Origin: EW11 sp035765635
GTDB taxonomy: Bacteria; Verrucomicrobiota; Verrucomicrobiia; Opitutales; Opitutaceae
DNA: 64,000 nt
Direction of reading: 5' to 3'
Assembly: GCA_035765635.1 (NCBI GenBank)
Contig: DASTWZ010000023.1
Location: 1-64,000, forward strand
This document shows, in pieces, positions 26,492 through 34,713 of the stretch. How positions within the stretch are numbered: the stretch's first letter is position 1; each line of letters opens with the position of its first letter. Under the pieces are notes generated by a model. That model was given only the letters and a program-made list of their open reading frames with translations, searched no databases and was not told the origin of the DNA. The position numbers and the translations under genes are program-made.

Positions 26492-29400
26492 ATGATTCAA
26501 TTGGAAGACACTGCATCAGGCACAACCACTGGCACTATTGCCGGGAAGAACAGGCGCGGCGAACTCCAGCGAAAACTGGAACAGGCAATCACCGGCGAAG
26601 TGCGCTTCAGCGACGGCGACCGCGCGCTGTATTCGACGGACGCATCCAATTATCGCATGCCGCCGATCGGCGTCGTCCTTCCCCGAACACGGCAGGACAT
26701 CATCGAGGTGGTGCGGATTTGCCGTGAATTCGGCGCGCCGCTGCTCAGTCGCGGCGGGGGCACGAGTCTCGCCGGACAGTGCTGCAATCATGCCGTGGTG
26801 ATGGACCTCTCGAAGTACTACAACCGTATCTTGAAAGTGGATACGCCGCGTCGCTTGATCACGGTCGAGACGGGGATCGTGCTCGACAAATTGCAGATCG
26901 AGGCGCGCAAGCACGGGCTCGTCTTCGGTCCAAATCCCGCGACGCACGACCATTGCACCATCGGCGGAATGTTGGGCAACAACTCCTGTGGCATCAATTC
27001 GATGCTGGCCGCGCTTCACGGCAACGGCTACCGCACGTCTGATAACGTCGAGACGCTGGAAGTGCTCACCTACGATGGCGAAATCCTGCATCTCGGGCCG
27101 ACCAGCGATGAAGCCTGGGAAGCCGCGATTCGCGGCGGTGGGCGGCGCGGCGAAATCTACGCAAAGCTGCGCGACCTGCGTGATCGCTACGCCGACGAAA
27201 TTCGCGGGCGCTTTCCCAAAATTCCGCGGCGCGTTTCCGGCTACAGCCTCGATGATCTTCTTCCCGAAAACGGAGCAAATCTTGCCCGCGCAGTCGTCGG
27301 TTCAGAAGCGACCTGCGTCGTGATTCTCTCCGCGACGTTGCGCCTCGTTCCGAATCCGAAAGCGCGCTCGCTTCTCGTGCTTGGCTATCCTGATGCGTTT
27401 CAGGCGGGCGATCATGTCACGGACATTTTTCCGTTCCGGCCCATCGGCTTGGAGGGCATCGACCGGAAACTCGTCGACAGCATGCGCAAGCACCACCTGC
27501 ACCCGGAAGCCCTCGAGCTGCTGCCGGAGGGCGGTGGCTGGCTTCTCGTGGAGTTCGGCGGCGACTCGAAGGAAGACGCCGACAACAAAGCGAAGCGCGT
27601 GATGGAGGAGCTGAAGAAAAAACCATCGCCGCCTTCGATGAAACTCTACGACGACCCGCAGGAAACGCATGACGTCTGGGAGGCGCGCGAAGCCGGTCTC
27701 GGCGCGACAGCATTCGTGAAGGGCGAGCCGGACACGTGGGAAGGCTGGGAGGATTCGGCAGTGCCGCCCGAGAAAGTCGGCGCATACCTGCGCGAACTGC
27801 ACGCGACATTTCAGAAACACGGCTACGACGCCGCGCTCTACGGCCACTATGGACAAGGGTGCATTCATTGCCGCGCGAATTTCGATCTCACGACGGCCGA
27901 GGGGTTGAAAAATTTTCGATCATTTCTCGACGACGCATCGGATCTTGTCGTGCGTTTCGGCGGATCCTTCTCGGGCGAACACGGCGATGGTCAGTCCCGC
28001 GCCGAGCTTTTGCCAAAACTCTTCGGGCCGCGACTGATCGAGGCATTCAACGAATTCAAAACCATCTGGGATCCGGAGTGGAAAATGAATCCGGGCAAAG
28101 TCGTGGATCCGAATCCGATTCTTTCGCACCTGCGGCTCGGCACGGACTACAATCCGGCGCGGCCGAAAACGTATTTCAGTTATCCCGAGGACAACGGCGA
28201 TTTTTCCCGCGCGGTGCTGCGCTGTGTGGGCGTGGGCAAATGTCGCCAGGATGAGGCGGGCACGATGTGCCCCAGCTACATGGCGACCAGGGAGGAAAAA
28301 CACTCCACGCGCGGACGTTCGCGGCTGCTATTCGAAATGTTGCGCGGCGAATTGATCACCGACGGATTCCACAACGAAGACGTGAAAGATGCGCTCGATC
28401 TCTGTCTCGCCTGCAAAGGCTGTAAGGGCGACTGCCCCGTCCATGTCGATATGGCGACGTACAAAGCCGAGTATTTGGCGCACCACTACAAACATCATCT
28501 GCGTCCCTTGCACGCCTACGCCTTCGGATTGATCGGACAGTGGGCTCGCATTGGTTCGCGCATGCCGGGCCTGGCGAACTTCTTTCAACGCGCGCCAATT
28601 TTTTCCGAGGCGATGAAGGGCATCCTCGGCGTCGCGCCAGAGAGAAAAATTCCGCGGTTCGCGGCGCGCACGTTCAAGGACTGGTATTTCTCACGGCCCG
28701 CGCAGAGACGAACCGGCGCGCCGGTGATCCTCTGGCCGGACACCTTCAACAATTATTATCATCCGGAGGTGGCGCGCGCCGCGGTTGATTTTCTCGAGCG
28801 GGCAGGATGGCGCGTGATCGTGCCGCGCGCGGCGCTGTGCTGTGGCCGGCCTCTCTATGATTATGGCATGTTGGATACGGCCAGGTCGTGGATGCTGCGC
28901 ATCATTGATGAATTGCGCGGCTTGATTCGCGCGGGAGTGCCGATGATCGGGCTCGAACCGAGCTGCGTGGCGACGTTTCGCGACGAGTTGGTCAACCTCC
29001 TACCGCTCGACGAGGACGGAAAACGGCTGAGCCAGCAGACGTTCATGCTCAGCGAATTCATCGAGAAAAAAATGCCGCATTACCCGCTGCCGCAGCTGCA
29101 GCGCCGGGCGCTGGTGCACGGGCATTGCCACCAGAAAGCGTTGATGAAAATGACGGACGAGCAGGCGGTGCTGAAGAAGATCGGCCTCGACGTGGATATG
29201 CCGGACTCGGGTTGTTGCGGCATGGCCGGCGCGTTCGGCTTCGAGAAAGACCACTACGACGTTTCCATCGCATGCGGCGAACGCGTGCTGCTGCCGAAAG
29301 TGCGCGAAGCTCCGGCCGAGACGCTGATCGTGGCCGACGGATTCAGTTGCCGTGAGCAGATCGCGCAAACCACCGAGCGGCGCGCGTTGCATTTGGCCCA

Positions 29401-29590
29401 AGTGTTGGAACTGGCCAACGGGGCGCGACGCGGGCGGACGCCGCGGGCGTTGCCGGAGCGCCTGGTTTGGCCAACGGAGAAACGAGATCCCTCGAAAACC
29501 CAAGCCGTGCTCGCGCTTGGTCTGGGCCTAGGGCTCGTCGCGGCGGTCGGCTTTGTGGTCACGCGACGTTTGAAGGCGGCGAAAGGGTAA
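26492..29590 (+). CDS. FAD-linked oxidase/Fe-S/CCG-domain fusion (D-lactate dehydrogenase-like, YdiJ/Dld-type)
   Basis: It oxidises a 2-hydroxyacid, probably D-lactate or D-2-hydroxyglutarate, and passes electrons through Fe-S centres. Seen: 1032 residues from the ATG at 26492. The FAD_binding_4 domain (SRGGGTSLAGQ, PATHDHCTIGGMLGNNSCG) covers about 45-250 and the FAD-oxidase C domain (GGSFSGEHGDGQSR) about 280-560. Two 4Fe-4S sites follow (CVGVGKCRQDEAGTMCP; CLACKGCKGDCPVHV), then CCG motifs (CCGRPLYDYG, GHCHQKAL, DSGCCGMAGAFG). An unusual C-terminal membrane helix (AVLALGLGLGLVAAVGFVVT) could anchor it near the respiratory chain. The substrate is not proven. Confidence 0.92.
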   Translation: MIQLEDTASGTTTGTIAGKNRRGELQRKLEQAITGEVRFSDGDRALYSTDASNYRMPPIGVVLPRTRQDIIEVVRICREFGAPLLSRGGGTSLAGQCCNHAVVMDLSKYYNRILKVDTPRRLITVETGIVLDKLQIEARKHGLVFGPNPATHDHCTIGGMLGNNSCGINSMLAALHGNGYRTSDNVETLEVLTYDGEILHLGPTSDEAWEAAIRGGGRRGEIYAKLRDLRDRYADEIRGRFPKIPRRVSGYSLDDLLPENGANLARAVVGSEATCVVILSATLRLVPNPKARSLLVLGYPDAFQAGDHVTDIFPFRPIGLEGIDRKLVDSMRKHHLHPEALELLPEGGGWLLVEFGGDSKEDADNKAKRVMEELKKKPSPPSMKLYDDPQETHDVWEAREAGLGATAFVKGEPDTWEGWEDSAVPPEKVGAYLRELHATFQKHGYDAALYGHYGQGCIHCRANFDLTTAEGLKNFRSFLDDASDLVVRFGGSFSGEHGDGQSRAELLPKLFGPRLIEAFNEFKTIWDPEWKMNPGKVVDPNPILSHLRLGTDYNPARPKTYFSYPEDNGDFSRAVLRCVGVGKCRQDEAGTMCPSYMATREEKHSTRGRSRLLFEMLRGELITDGFHNEDVKDALDLCLACKGCKGDCPVHVDMATYKAEYLAHHYKHHLRPLHAYAFGLIGQWARIGSRMPGLANFFQRAPIFSEAMKGILGVAPERKIPRFAARTFKDWYFSRPAQRRTGAPVILWPDTFNNYYHPEVARAAVDFLERAGWRVIVPRAALCCGRPLYDYGMLDTARSWMLRIIDELRGLIRAGVPMIGLEPSCVATFRDELVNLLPLDEDGKRLSQQTFMLSEFIEKKMPHYPLPQLQRRALVHGHCHQKALMKMTDEQAVLKKIGLDVDMPDSGCCGMAGAFGFEKDHYDVSIACGERVLLPKVREAPAETLIVADGFSCREQIAQTTERRALHLAQVLELANGARRGRTPRALPERLVWPTEKRDPSKTQAVLALGLGLGLVAAVGFVVTRRLKAAKG

Positions 29591-29724
29591 TTTCGCGGAC
29601 AGCCATATTAATTTCCGCGAACGGAGTTTTCTTCGGGCGGCGGACCGCTATATTTGCGCTGCGAGTTACCGGTCACTCGAGTTCGCCGCTCGAGGGAAAA
29701 ATTCATCATCAATCTGGAGGACTT

Positions 29725-30192
29725 ATGCCAAGTAGCACGTTGAAATCATTCCTGGATAGCCGCGGCGCAACCTACGACAGCATCACGCATGCGCCGGCGA
29801 TTTCGGCGCAGGACGTGGCGTTGCTGTCGCATGTTGAGCAGCGCGATTTCGCAAAGACGCTGATCGTGAAAATCAAGGGCGAGCTGACGATGGTGGTCGT
29901 GCCCGCCGATCGGAAAGTCGTGTTGGCGGACCTGCGCGATCTGCTCGGCACGGGGGACGTGTCGTTCGCGACGGAAGCGGAATTCCGCGATCGCTTTCCG
30001 GATTGCGAAGTCGGCGCGATGCCGCCCTTCGGCAATCTCTACGGGCTTCCGGTTTATGTTTCGCGCGAGCTCGCGGACGAACCGGAGATCGCGTTCAACG
30101 CCGGCACGCACCGCGAAGTGATCAAGATGCCCTACGCCGACTTCGCCCGCATGGTCCGCCCCATCGTCGCCGATGTCGGGGTGATGGAGTAG
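29725..30192 (+). CDS. YbaK/EbsC-family aminoacyl-tRNA deacylase-like protein
   Basis: YbaK-family proteins hydrolyse mischarged aminoacyl-tRNAs. Seen: 155 residues from the ATG at 29725, preceded by GGAGG 4 bp upstream, a good ribosome site. The fold markers are FAKTLIVKIKGELTMVVVPADRK (conserved lysine), FGNLYGLPVYVS and FNAGTHREVIKMPYADF. This version, with AISAQDVA near the N-terminus, belongs to the YeaK/PrdX-like branch. A longer frame upstream lacks family similarity. It ends 19 bp before repeat copy B. Confidence 0.86.
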   Translation: MPSSTLKSFLDSRGATYDSITHAPAISAQDVALLSHVEQRDFAKTLIVKIKGELTMVVVPADRKVVLADLRDLLGTGDVSFATEAEFRDRFPDCEVGAMPPFGNLYGLPVYVSRELADEPEIAFNAGTHREVIKMPYADFARMVRPIVADVGVME

Positions 30193-30211
30193 CGGAGGTT
30201 TTGATTTATTG

Positions 30212-30367
30212 CCCACGAATCACACGAAAGGCACGAAACCGAACCACTGAATTTTTCCCACGGAATACACGGAAAACACGGAGAAAAACCATTCCGTTTC
30301 CGTGTCTTCCGTGTGTTCCGTGGGAAAAATGGTTTGGTCCTTTCGTGTTCTTCGTGTGATTCGCGGG
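30212..30367. repeat. Nested palindromic repeat, copy B
   Basis: This 156-bp palindrome has the outer arm CCCACGAATCACACGAA at 30212 and its complement ending at 30367, with one changed base (CGCGGG for CGTGGG). The inner arms TTTTTCCCACGGAATACACGG and their complement are well preserved. It lies between the convergent YbaK-like and transketolase genes, so it may act as a bidirectional terminator there. Confidence 0.92.
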
Positions 30368-30389
30368 CCCAACTGTATTGGGAATTTAA

Positions 30390-32300
30390 CTACACCAATT
30401 CGCGGATGGCTTTTTCGATGCCGGCGGAGTCGAGGCCTTGAAAACCGATCTGCTGCCAGAGGCCGCCGGAGCCTTCTTTGTGCACGCCGATGTTGTTGTA
30501 TTTGCCTTTGAAGCCGCGGCGCAGGAGTTGCGAACCGAGCCGTGAGCCGAGGCCGGTTTTCACATTCCAACCTTCCGCCACGAGAACGAACGGCGCGGCG
30601 ACCAGACGCTTCATCGTGTCTTCGTCGTAGAGATTGAGCGTGGGTTTGTTGATCAGGCCCACCTTCACGCCTTGCTCCTTCAGTCGCGTGACTGCGTCGA
30701 GCGCTCGGTAAACCACTTCGCCAAACGACACGACATAGCCGCCACCGTCGGAGTCGCGCACGATGTCGTCGCGGCCGGGTTCGAACGCTTTGTCTTTGAA
30801 AAGCGGCGCGCCTTTTTCATCGAGAATGTCCGGTACGGCGGAGCGAGTGGAAAAAACGAAACGCAGACCTTCGTCGCGAAAGACACGTTTCACGCAGGCG
30901 GCGAATTGGTGCTGATCCACCGGAAAATAGAGCCGCGTCTTGTCGTCGCCGTGGCCCGGCGTCACGCCGCCATCGGCGTACATCGAGTTGATCCCGAAGT
31001 GGCAGGTGTTGTCCGCCATGTCGTCGACGCCCGAGTGGGAGAAGTGCGCGAGCACGTTGGAAAAGTTGAGCCGCGACATCGTGATTTCGCTCACGCACAT
31101 CTCGAGAAACGCGGAGAACGTCGCGAAGATTCCCTGTTTGCCTTTGCTCGAACCGAAGCCCGCGGCGGCGGAGAAATTGCCGCGTTCCATGATGCCGGCC
31201 TCGATGAAAACCTCCGGATGTTTTTTGCGGACGTGATGCAGCCCGCAAGAGCCTTCGAGGTCGTTGTCGAAGACCCGCACGCTGGCGAGCCGCTGCTCCT
31301 CCGGCATTTCGTCGAGGAGCGCGTTGATGATTTTTCCGAAATCGTCGCGATTCTTTCCGACGCCGGACGAGCCTTTGAAAGTGAGAGGCGATTTGTCGGG
31401 CTTGGCGGCTTTTAGAAGTTCGATCGCCTTGTCGTAGCCGCCGCGTTTTTGGAGGTATTCGACGGCCACATCGACCTTCACGACTTCGTGTGCGTGAGCC
31501 GTGCCTTCGGCGTGCGCAATGCCCGGCGCCATCAGGCGTTTGATCACTAGGCCGTGCGGCCGTGTGTCGGAGAAAGCGCGCGTCAGGGCGACATAAAGCG
31601 CGTCGAGATCTTCCCCGAGCACCGTGTCGGTGAGCAGTCCATAGCCCGACAACGTGCGGGTGAGATCGTATCCAACCATGTAGTCCTGCGGGTGGCCGGA
31701 AATGGTGACGTTATTGTCGTCGATCAGGACCTTGACGCCCAGTTGCTTGCCGACGGCTAACCGGGCGGCTTCGGCATTGTCGCCCTCCATCTGGGAGCCG
31801 TCGGAGCCGAGGAGAATCACGGACTTCCCGGGGTTCGCCAGAGCGACGCCGTTGCAGAACGCCCACATGTGTCCCAGCCGGCCGGAGGAGAATTCGACTC
31901 CTGGCGTGAGAAATTTTTCAGGGTGCCCGGGCAGGCCCTCGTTGTACTCGCGGTAGTGGAGTAATTTTTCAGGCGGCATCGCGCCATTGAGCACGGAAAG
32001 CAGGTACTGCGTGGCGACGCGATGCCCTGCCTCGTCGTAGAAAACCGGAACGATCGGCGCGCCGCCCGCGATAAAAGCGCGGATGATCATCACCTCTGGC
32101 ACGGTATCGTAGGCGCCGCCTGTGTGACCGGACAGGCCTTTCGCCCCGGCCAACGCGGTGAAGAACACGATCGTGTCGCGGCAGAGTTGGATGTTGTGCT
32201 GGAGCGTCGCCTTCTGCTCCGGGGTGAGGGCGCTGTTCTTGGGGTCGAGGGCGAGAGGCTTGAGAGCCTTGAGGTCGATCGGAAACGCTTCGGAGGCCAT
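30390..32300 (-). CDS. tkt: Transketolase (single-chain)
   Basis: It moves two-carbon units between sugar phosphates in the pentose phosphate pathway, using thiamine diphosphate. Seen: 636 residues. The PP domain lies about 40-300 (LSGHTGGAYDTVPE, the cofactor motif LLGSDGSQMEGDNAEAARLA ending in DDNN). The Pyr domain follows about 330-490 (EAGIMERGNFSAAAGFGSS). A C-terminal domain (GYVVSFGEVVYRALDA) completes it. It is shorter and more divergent than E. coli TktA and resembles the transketolases of verrucomicrobia/chlorobi. The start ATG is at 32300. It converges with the YbaK-like gene across repeat copy B. Confidence 0.87.
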   Translation of the reverse strand: MASEAFPIDLKALKPLALDPKNSALTPEQKATLQHNIQLCRDTIVFFTALAGAKGLSGHTGGAYDTVPEVMIIRAFIAGGAPIVPVFYDEAGHRVATQYLLSVLNGAMPPEKLLHYREYNEGLPGHPEKFLTPGVEFSSGRLGHMWAFCNGVALANPGKSVILLGSDGSQMEGDNAEAARLAVGKQLGVKVLIDDNNVTISGHPQDYMVGYDLTRTLSGYGLLTDTVLGEDLDALYVALTRAFSDTRPHGLVIKRLMAPGIAHAEGTAHAHEVVKVDVAVEYLQKRGGYDKAIELLKAAKPDKSPLTFKGSSGVGKNRDDFGKIINALLDEMPEEQRLASVRVFDNDLEGSCGLHHVRKKHPEVFIEAGIMERGNFSAAAGFGSSKGKQGIFATFSAFLEMCVSEITMSRLNFSNVLAHFSHSGVDDMADNTCHFGINSMYADGGVTPGHGDDKTRLYFPVDQHQFAACVKRVFRDEGLRFVFSTRSAVPDILDEKGAPLFKDKAFEPGRDDIVRDSDGGGYVVSFGEVVYRALDAVTRLKEQGVKVGLINKPTLNLYDEDTMKRLVAAPFVLVAEGWNVKTGLGSRLGSQLLRRGFKGKYNNIGVHKEGSGGLWQQIGFQGLDSAGIEKAIRELV

Positions 32301-32438
32301 AAGTGGCCCAGCTTAACAGCCTCGCCCGCCGCAGCAACCGACGTTTGAGAAAGACCTCGTCCTGATTTTAGCCACAAGAAGTCGCAGGACACCGCAAAAA
32401 AGAAGAGCCCTTCAGCGGGATCGTCGTTTTGGTTTTTT

Positions 32439-32596
32439 CCCACGAATCACACGAAGCACACGAAATGATCGGCTGAACTTTTCCCACGGAATGCACGGAA
32501 TACACGGAATAAAACCATTCCGCTTCCGTGCCGTCCGTGTATTCCGTGGGAAAAAATTGAGGAAATCGATTTCGTGTCCTTCGTGTGATTCGTGGG
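32439..32596. repeat. Nested palindromic repeat, copy C
   Basis: This 158-bp palindrome has the outer arm CCCACGAATCACACGAAG at 32439 and its complement ending at 32596. The inner arms CCCACGGAATGCACGG... and their complement are separated by a few bases. It sits between divergent genes, transketolase to the left and a glyoxalase-like gene to the right, so both promoters must lie beside or inside it. Confidence 0.92.
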
Positions 32597-32641
32597 CAAA
32601 AAATTTTGCGGAGCGCGCCGTCGCACGTACGCTGCGCCGCC

Positions 32642-33028
32642 ATGGTCAAAAAATTACTCCACACCCGGATGCGCGTGAATGACTTGGAGCGCACCATTAA
32701 ATTTTATCAGGAGGCGTTGGGTCTCACCGTTTCGCGCCGCCACACCTCGCCGCGGGGCGCCCAGCTCGCATTTCTGAAAACGCCGAACAGCGACGAAGAA
32801 ATCGAACTCTGCCAGCTGCCGAACTCCCCGTCTGTTCAAGTGCAGCCGGACTTGATGCACCTGGCGTTCGAAGTGGAAAACCTCGAGAGCTTCGCCGCCG
32901 AGTTGAAGAAAAAAGGCATCGCCCTGAGCGACGGCCCGACAACCACCGGCTCCGGCTCAGTCATCGCCTTCATCGACGCCCCCGAGGGCTACGAGATCGA
33001 GCTGATTCAGAAAGCGAATGATGAATGA
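32642..33028 (+). CDS. Glyoxalase I-like (VOC superfamily) protein
   Basis: Seen: 128 residues from the ATG at 32642. The two betaalphabetabetabeta modules and all four metal ligands of glyoxalase I are visible: His in LLHTRMRVND, Glu in EEIELCQLP, His in LMHLAFEVEN and Glu in YEIELIQ. It has the short length of bacterial lactoylglutathione lyases, so conversion of the methylglyoxal hemithioacetal is possible, although other VOC substrates cannot be excluded. It is flanked by repeat copies C and D. Confidence 0.82.
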   Translation: MVKKLLHTRMRVNDLERTIKFYQEALGLTVSRRHTSPRGAQLAFLKTPNSDEEIELCQLPNSPSVQVQPDLMHLAFEVENLESFAAELKKKGIALSDGPTTTGSGSVIAFIDAPEGYEIELIQKANDE

Positions 33029-33096
33029 AGACGGCAGAAAGAAGAATGACCGGAATCAGTTTTCCCAGAGATTCCAGAGCTGACCGAACGAATTTT

Positions 33097-33254
33097 CCCA
33101 CGAATCACACGAAGCACACGAATTCGATTCCTAAATTTTTCCCCACGGAACACACCGACGGCATGGAAACGGAATGGTTTTATTCCGTGTTTTCCGTGTA
33201 TTCCGTGGGAAAAAATTCAGGCGGTCATTTCGTGTGCTTCGTGTGATTCGTGGG
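33097..33254. repeat. Nested palindromic repeat, copy D, overlapping the OGG1-like gene
   Basis: This 158-bp palindrome has the outer arm CCCACGAATCACACGAAG at 33097 and its complement ending at 33254, with inner CCACGGAA/TTCCGTGG arms. It lies between convergent genes. Its right arm is read in frame by the OGG1-like gene on the minus strand and encodes that protein's last nine residues, PTNHTKHTK, and stop codon. Confidence 0.92.
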
Positions 33255-34190
33255 CCTCTCATTCTGGCTTCGCGCGTCGCGCGCGGCCTTTCTTTCCCAC
33301 GCGAAAAGAAACTGCTGGGCCAGGCCGGCGCCGGCGCCGAAATGCACTCGACCGAAATGCGCGATCTGCGCGGGCTTCCAACGATCGAGACCATAGCGGC
33401 GTTCCATCGTCTTGATGATCCAGACGTCGACGGGAAACGCTTCGAGTTTGCCCGCGCCAAAAAGCAAAACGCAGTCCGCCACTTTTTCGCCGACGCCGGG
33501 CAGCAGGCACAGCCTCGCCTTGGCCTCGGCATAGGGCAGGGCGGCGGTTTCCTCGAGCCAGCCGTCGTGTTGCGCCAGAAATTGCGCGGTCTGGTGAATG
33601 TACCGCGCGCGAAATCCCAACAGGCATTCGCGTAGTGCCGTTTCGGATACAGCGGCGATTTCCTGCCAGGTGGGCAGGCGATGGATCCCCGGAACTAACT
33701 CCGCGCCGTGGCGCTCGGCCAGGAGTTGCACCATCTGCTTGATCTGGACGATCTGCTTTGTCGCGCTGCAAAGAAAACAAAGCAGCGTCTCGCCAAACGG
33801 CTGACGCAAAATGCCCAGTCCCGGAAATGCTTCGATACAGAGCCGCAGGTGGGCATCGCTTCGCCAGGGCAGCTTCTCTAACCGTTCGGACTGAGCCGCG
33901 CCGAGCGCGAGATAGTCTGCCACGGCCACCGCCGCGCCGGCCTTGAGTGCCTCGGGCGCGCGCCAGTGGAGGCGGTCCTTGCGTAGTGAAAACTCAACTA
34001 CGCGGTCGGACCAGATGCCCCGCCAATCGCCATTCGCCCGGCGGTTCCAGCGAAAGGCCTGGCCGCCGTCGAGCCACTCGGCGAGCGTGTCTGGCGTGAG
34101 GGACGGAGCCTGTTCGAGCGGTTTCCACGCGGTCCACTCCAGCGCCGCCTCGCGCGATTCGTGAACCACTCGCTGGCCAGCCCTGCTCAC
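33225..34190 (-). CDS. OGG1-type 8-oxoguanine DNA glycosylase/AP lyase
   Basis: It removes 8-oxoguanine from DNA. Seen: 321 residues from the GTG at 34190, chosen because it overlaps the upstream stop as GTGA. The OGG_N domain has GGQAFRW, equivalent to the human GQSFRW. The helix-hairpin-helix LLPGVGEKVADC has the catalytic lysine K236, and the catalytic aspartate D255 is in AFPVDVW. The last nine residues (PTNHTKHTK) and the stop are encoded by repeat copy D, so the native C-terminus has been replaced or extended. OGG1-type enzymes are uncommon in bacteria, which mostly use MutM. Confidence 0.88.
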   Translation of the reverse strand: MSRAGQRVVHESREAALEWTAWKPLEQAPSLTPDTLAEWLDGGQAFRWNRRANGDWRGIWSDRVVEFSLRKDRLHWRAPEALKAGAAVAVADYLALGAAQSERLEKLPWRSDAHLRLCIEAFPGLGILRQPFGETLLCFLCSATKQIVQIKQMVQLLAERHGAELVPGIHRLPTWQEIAAVSETALRECLLGFRARYIHQTAQFLAQHDGWLEETAALPYAEAKARLCLLPGVGEKVADCVLLFGAGKLEAFPVDVWIIKTMERRYGLDRWKPAQIAHFGRVHFGAGAGLAQQFLFAWERKAARDARSQNERPTNHTKHTK

Positions 34191-34669
34191 GTTTTGTCCG
34201 GCTTGCTCCAAAGGTAACTCTGCTCGGAAGCGATTTCCTGACCATCGCTTGCGACGAGGACGAGCCGCCATGCCACAGGATTCATTTCAGGATCGGGCCA
34301 GTCCTTTCCCGTCAGCCCCAAATTGTACACGTAGTTCCCCTTCGGCACATCGGCGGGGAACGTGTACACGACCGGTCGCGGCGAAAGCGGAGTGATGAGA
34401 TGAAGTTCGAGCTTCGCCCCGTTGAGCGCCTCACCCGCATTCTTCAACCGCGCGAGAAAATAGAAACCCATCCGCACCTCGGGCTCCGTGCGCAGGATCG
34501 TCTGCTTGCGCCCCGGGTTCTCCTTGCCCGTGAAATATTCCGACAGCCGCATGAACGACTCAGCCGTGCGGAAATTGGGCCACACGCGCACGAACTTCAC
34601 GTCCGCCGCGTCGAGGGACGCGGTGGCGAAACAGAGCAGCAGAACCGTGGCTGCGAAAGAGAGACGCAT
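34187..34669 (-). CDS. Secreted hypothetical protein
   Basis: 160 residues starting with a clear signal peptide (MRLSFAATVLLLCFATASLDA, cleavage near DAA/D). The mature part (VRVWPNFRTAESFMRLSEYF, then VRMGFYFLARLKN, VVYTFPADVPKGNYVYNLGL) looks like a single immunoglobulin-like beta sandwich. I do not recognise a named family. The stop overlaps the OGG1 start as GTGA, so the two genes are probably co-expressed, though no functional link is evident. Confidence 0.75.
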   Translation of the reverse strand: MRLSFAATVLLLCFATASLDAADVKFVRVWPNFRTAESFMRLSEYFTGKENPGRKQTILRTEPEVRMGFYFLARLKNAGEALNGAKLELHLITPLSPRPVVYTFPADVPKGNYVYNLGLTGKDWPDPEMNPVAWRLVLVASDGQEIASEQSYLWSKPDKT

Positions 34670-34713
34670 GGTGGTTAAGTAGGCGCGCGTTGCGCTCTCG
34701 ACAAGGGCGCAGA

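Noticed and set aside
30212..33254. Possible CRISPR array from the repeated CACGAA/CACGGAA blocks
   Set aside because: The repeats are inverted, not direct, irregularly spaced over kilobases, with genes between and no cas genes.
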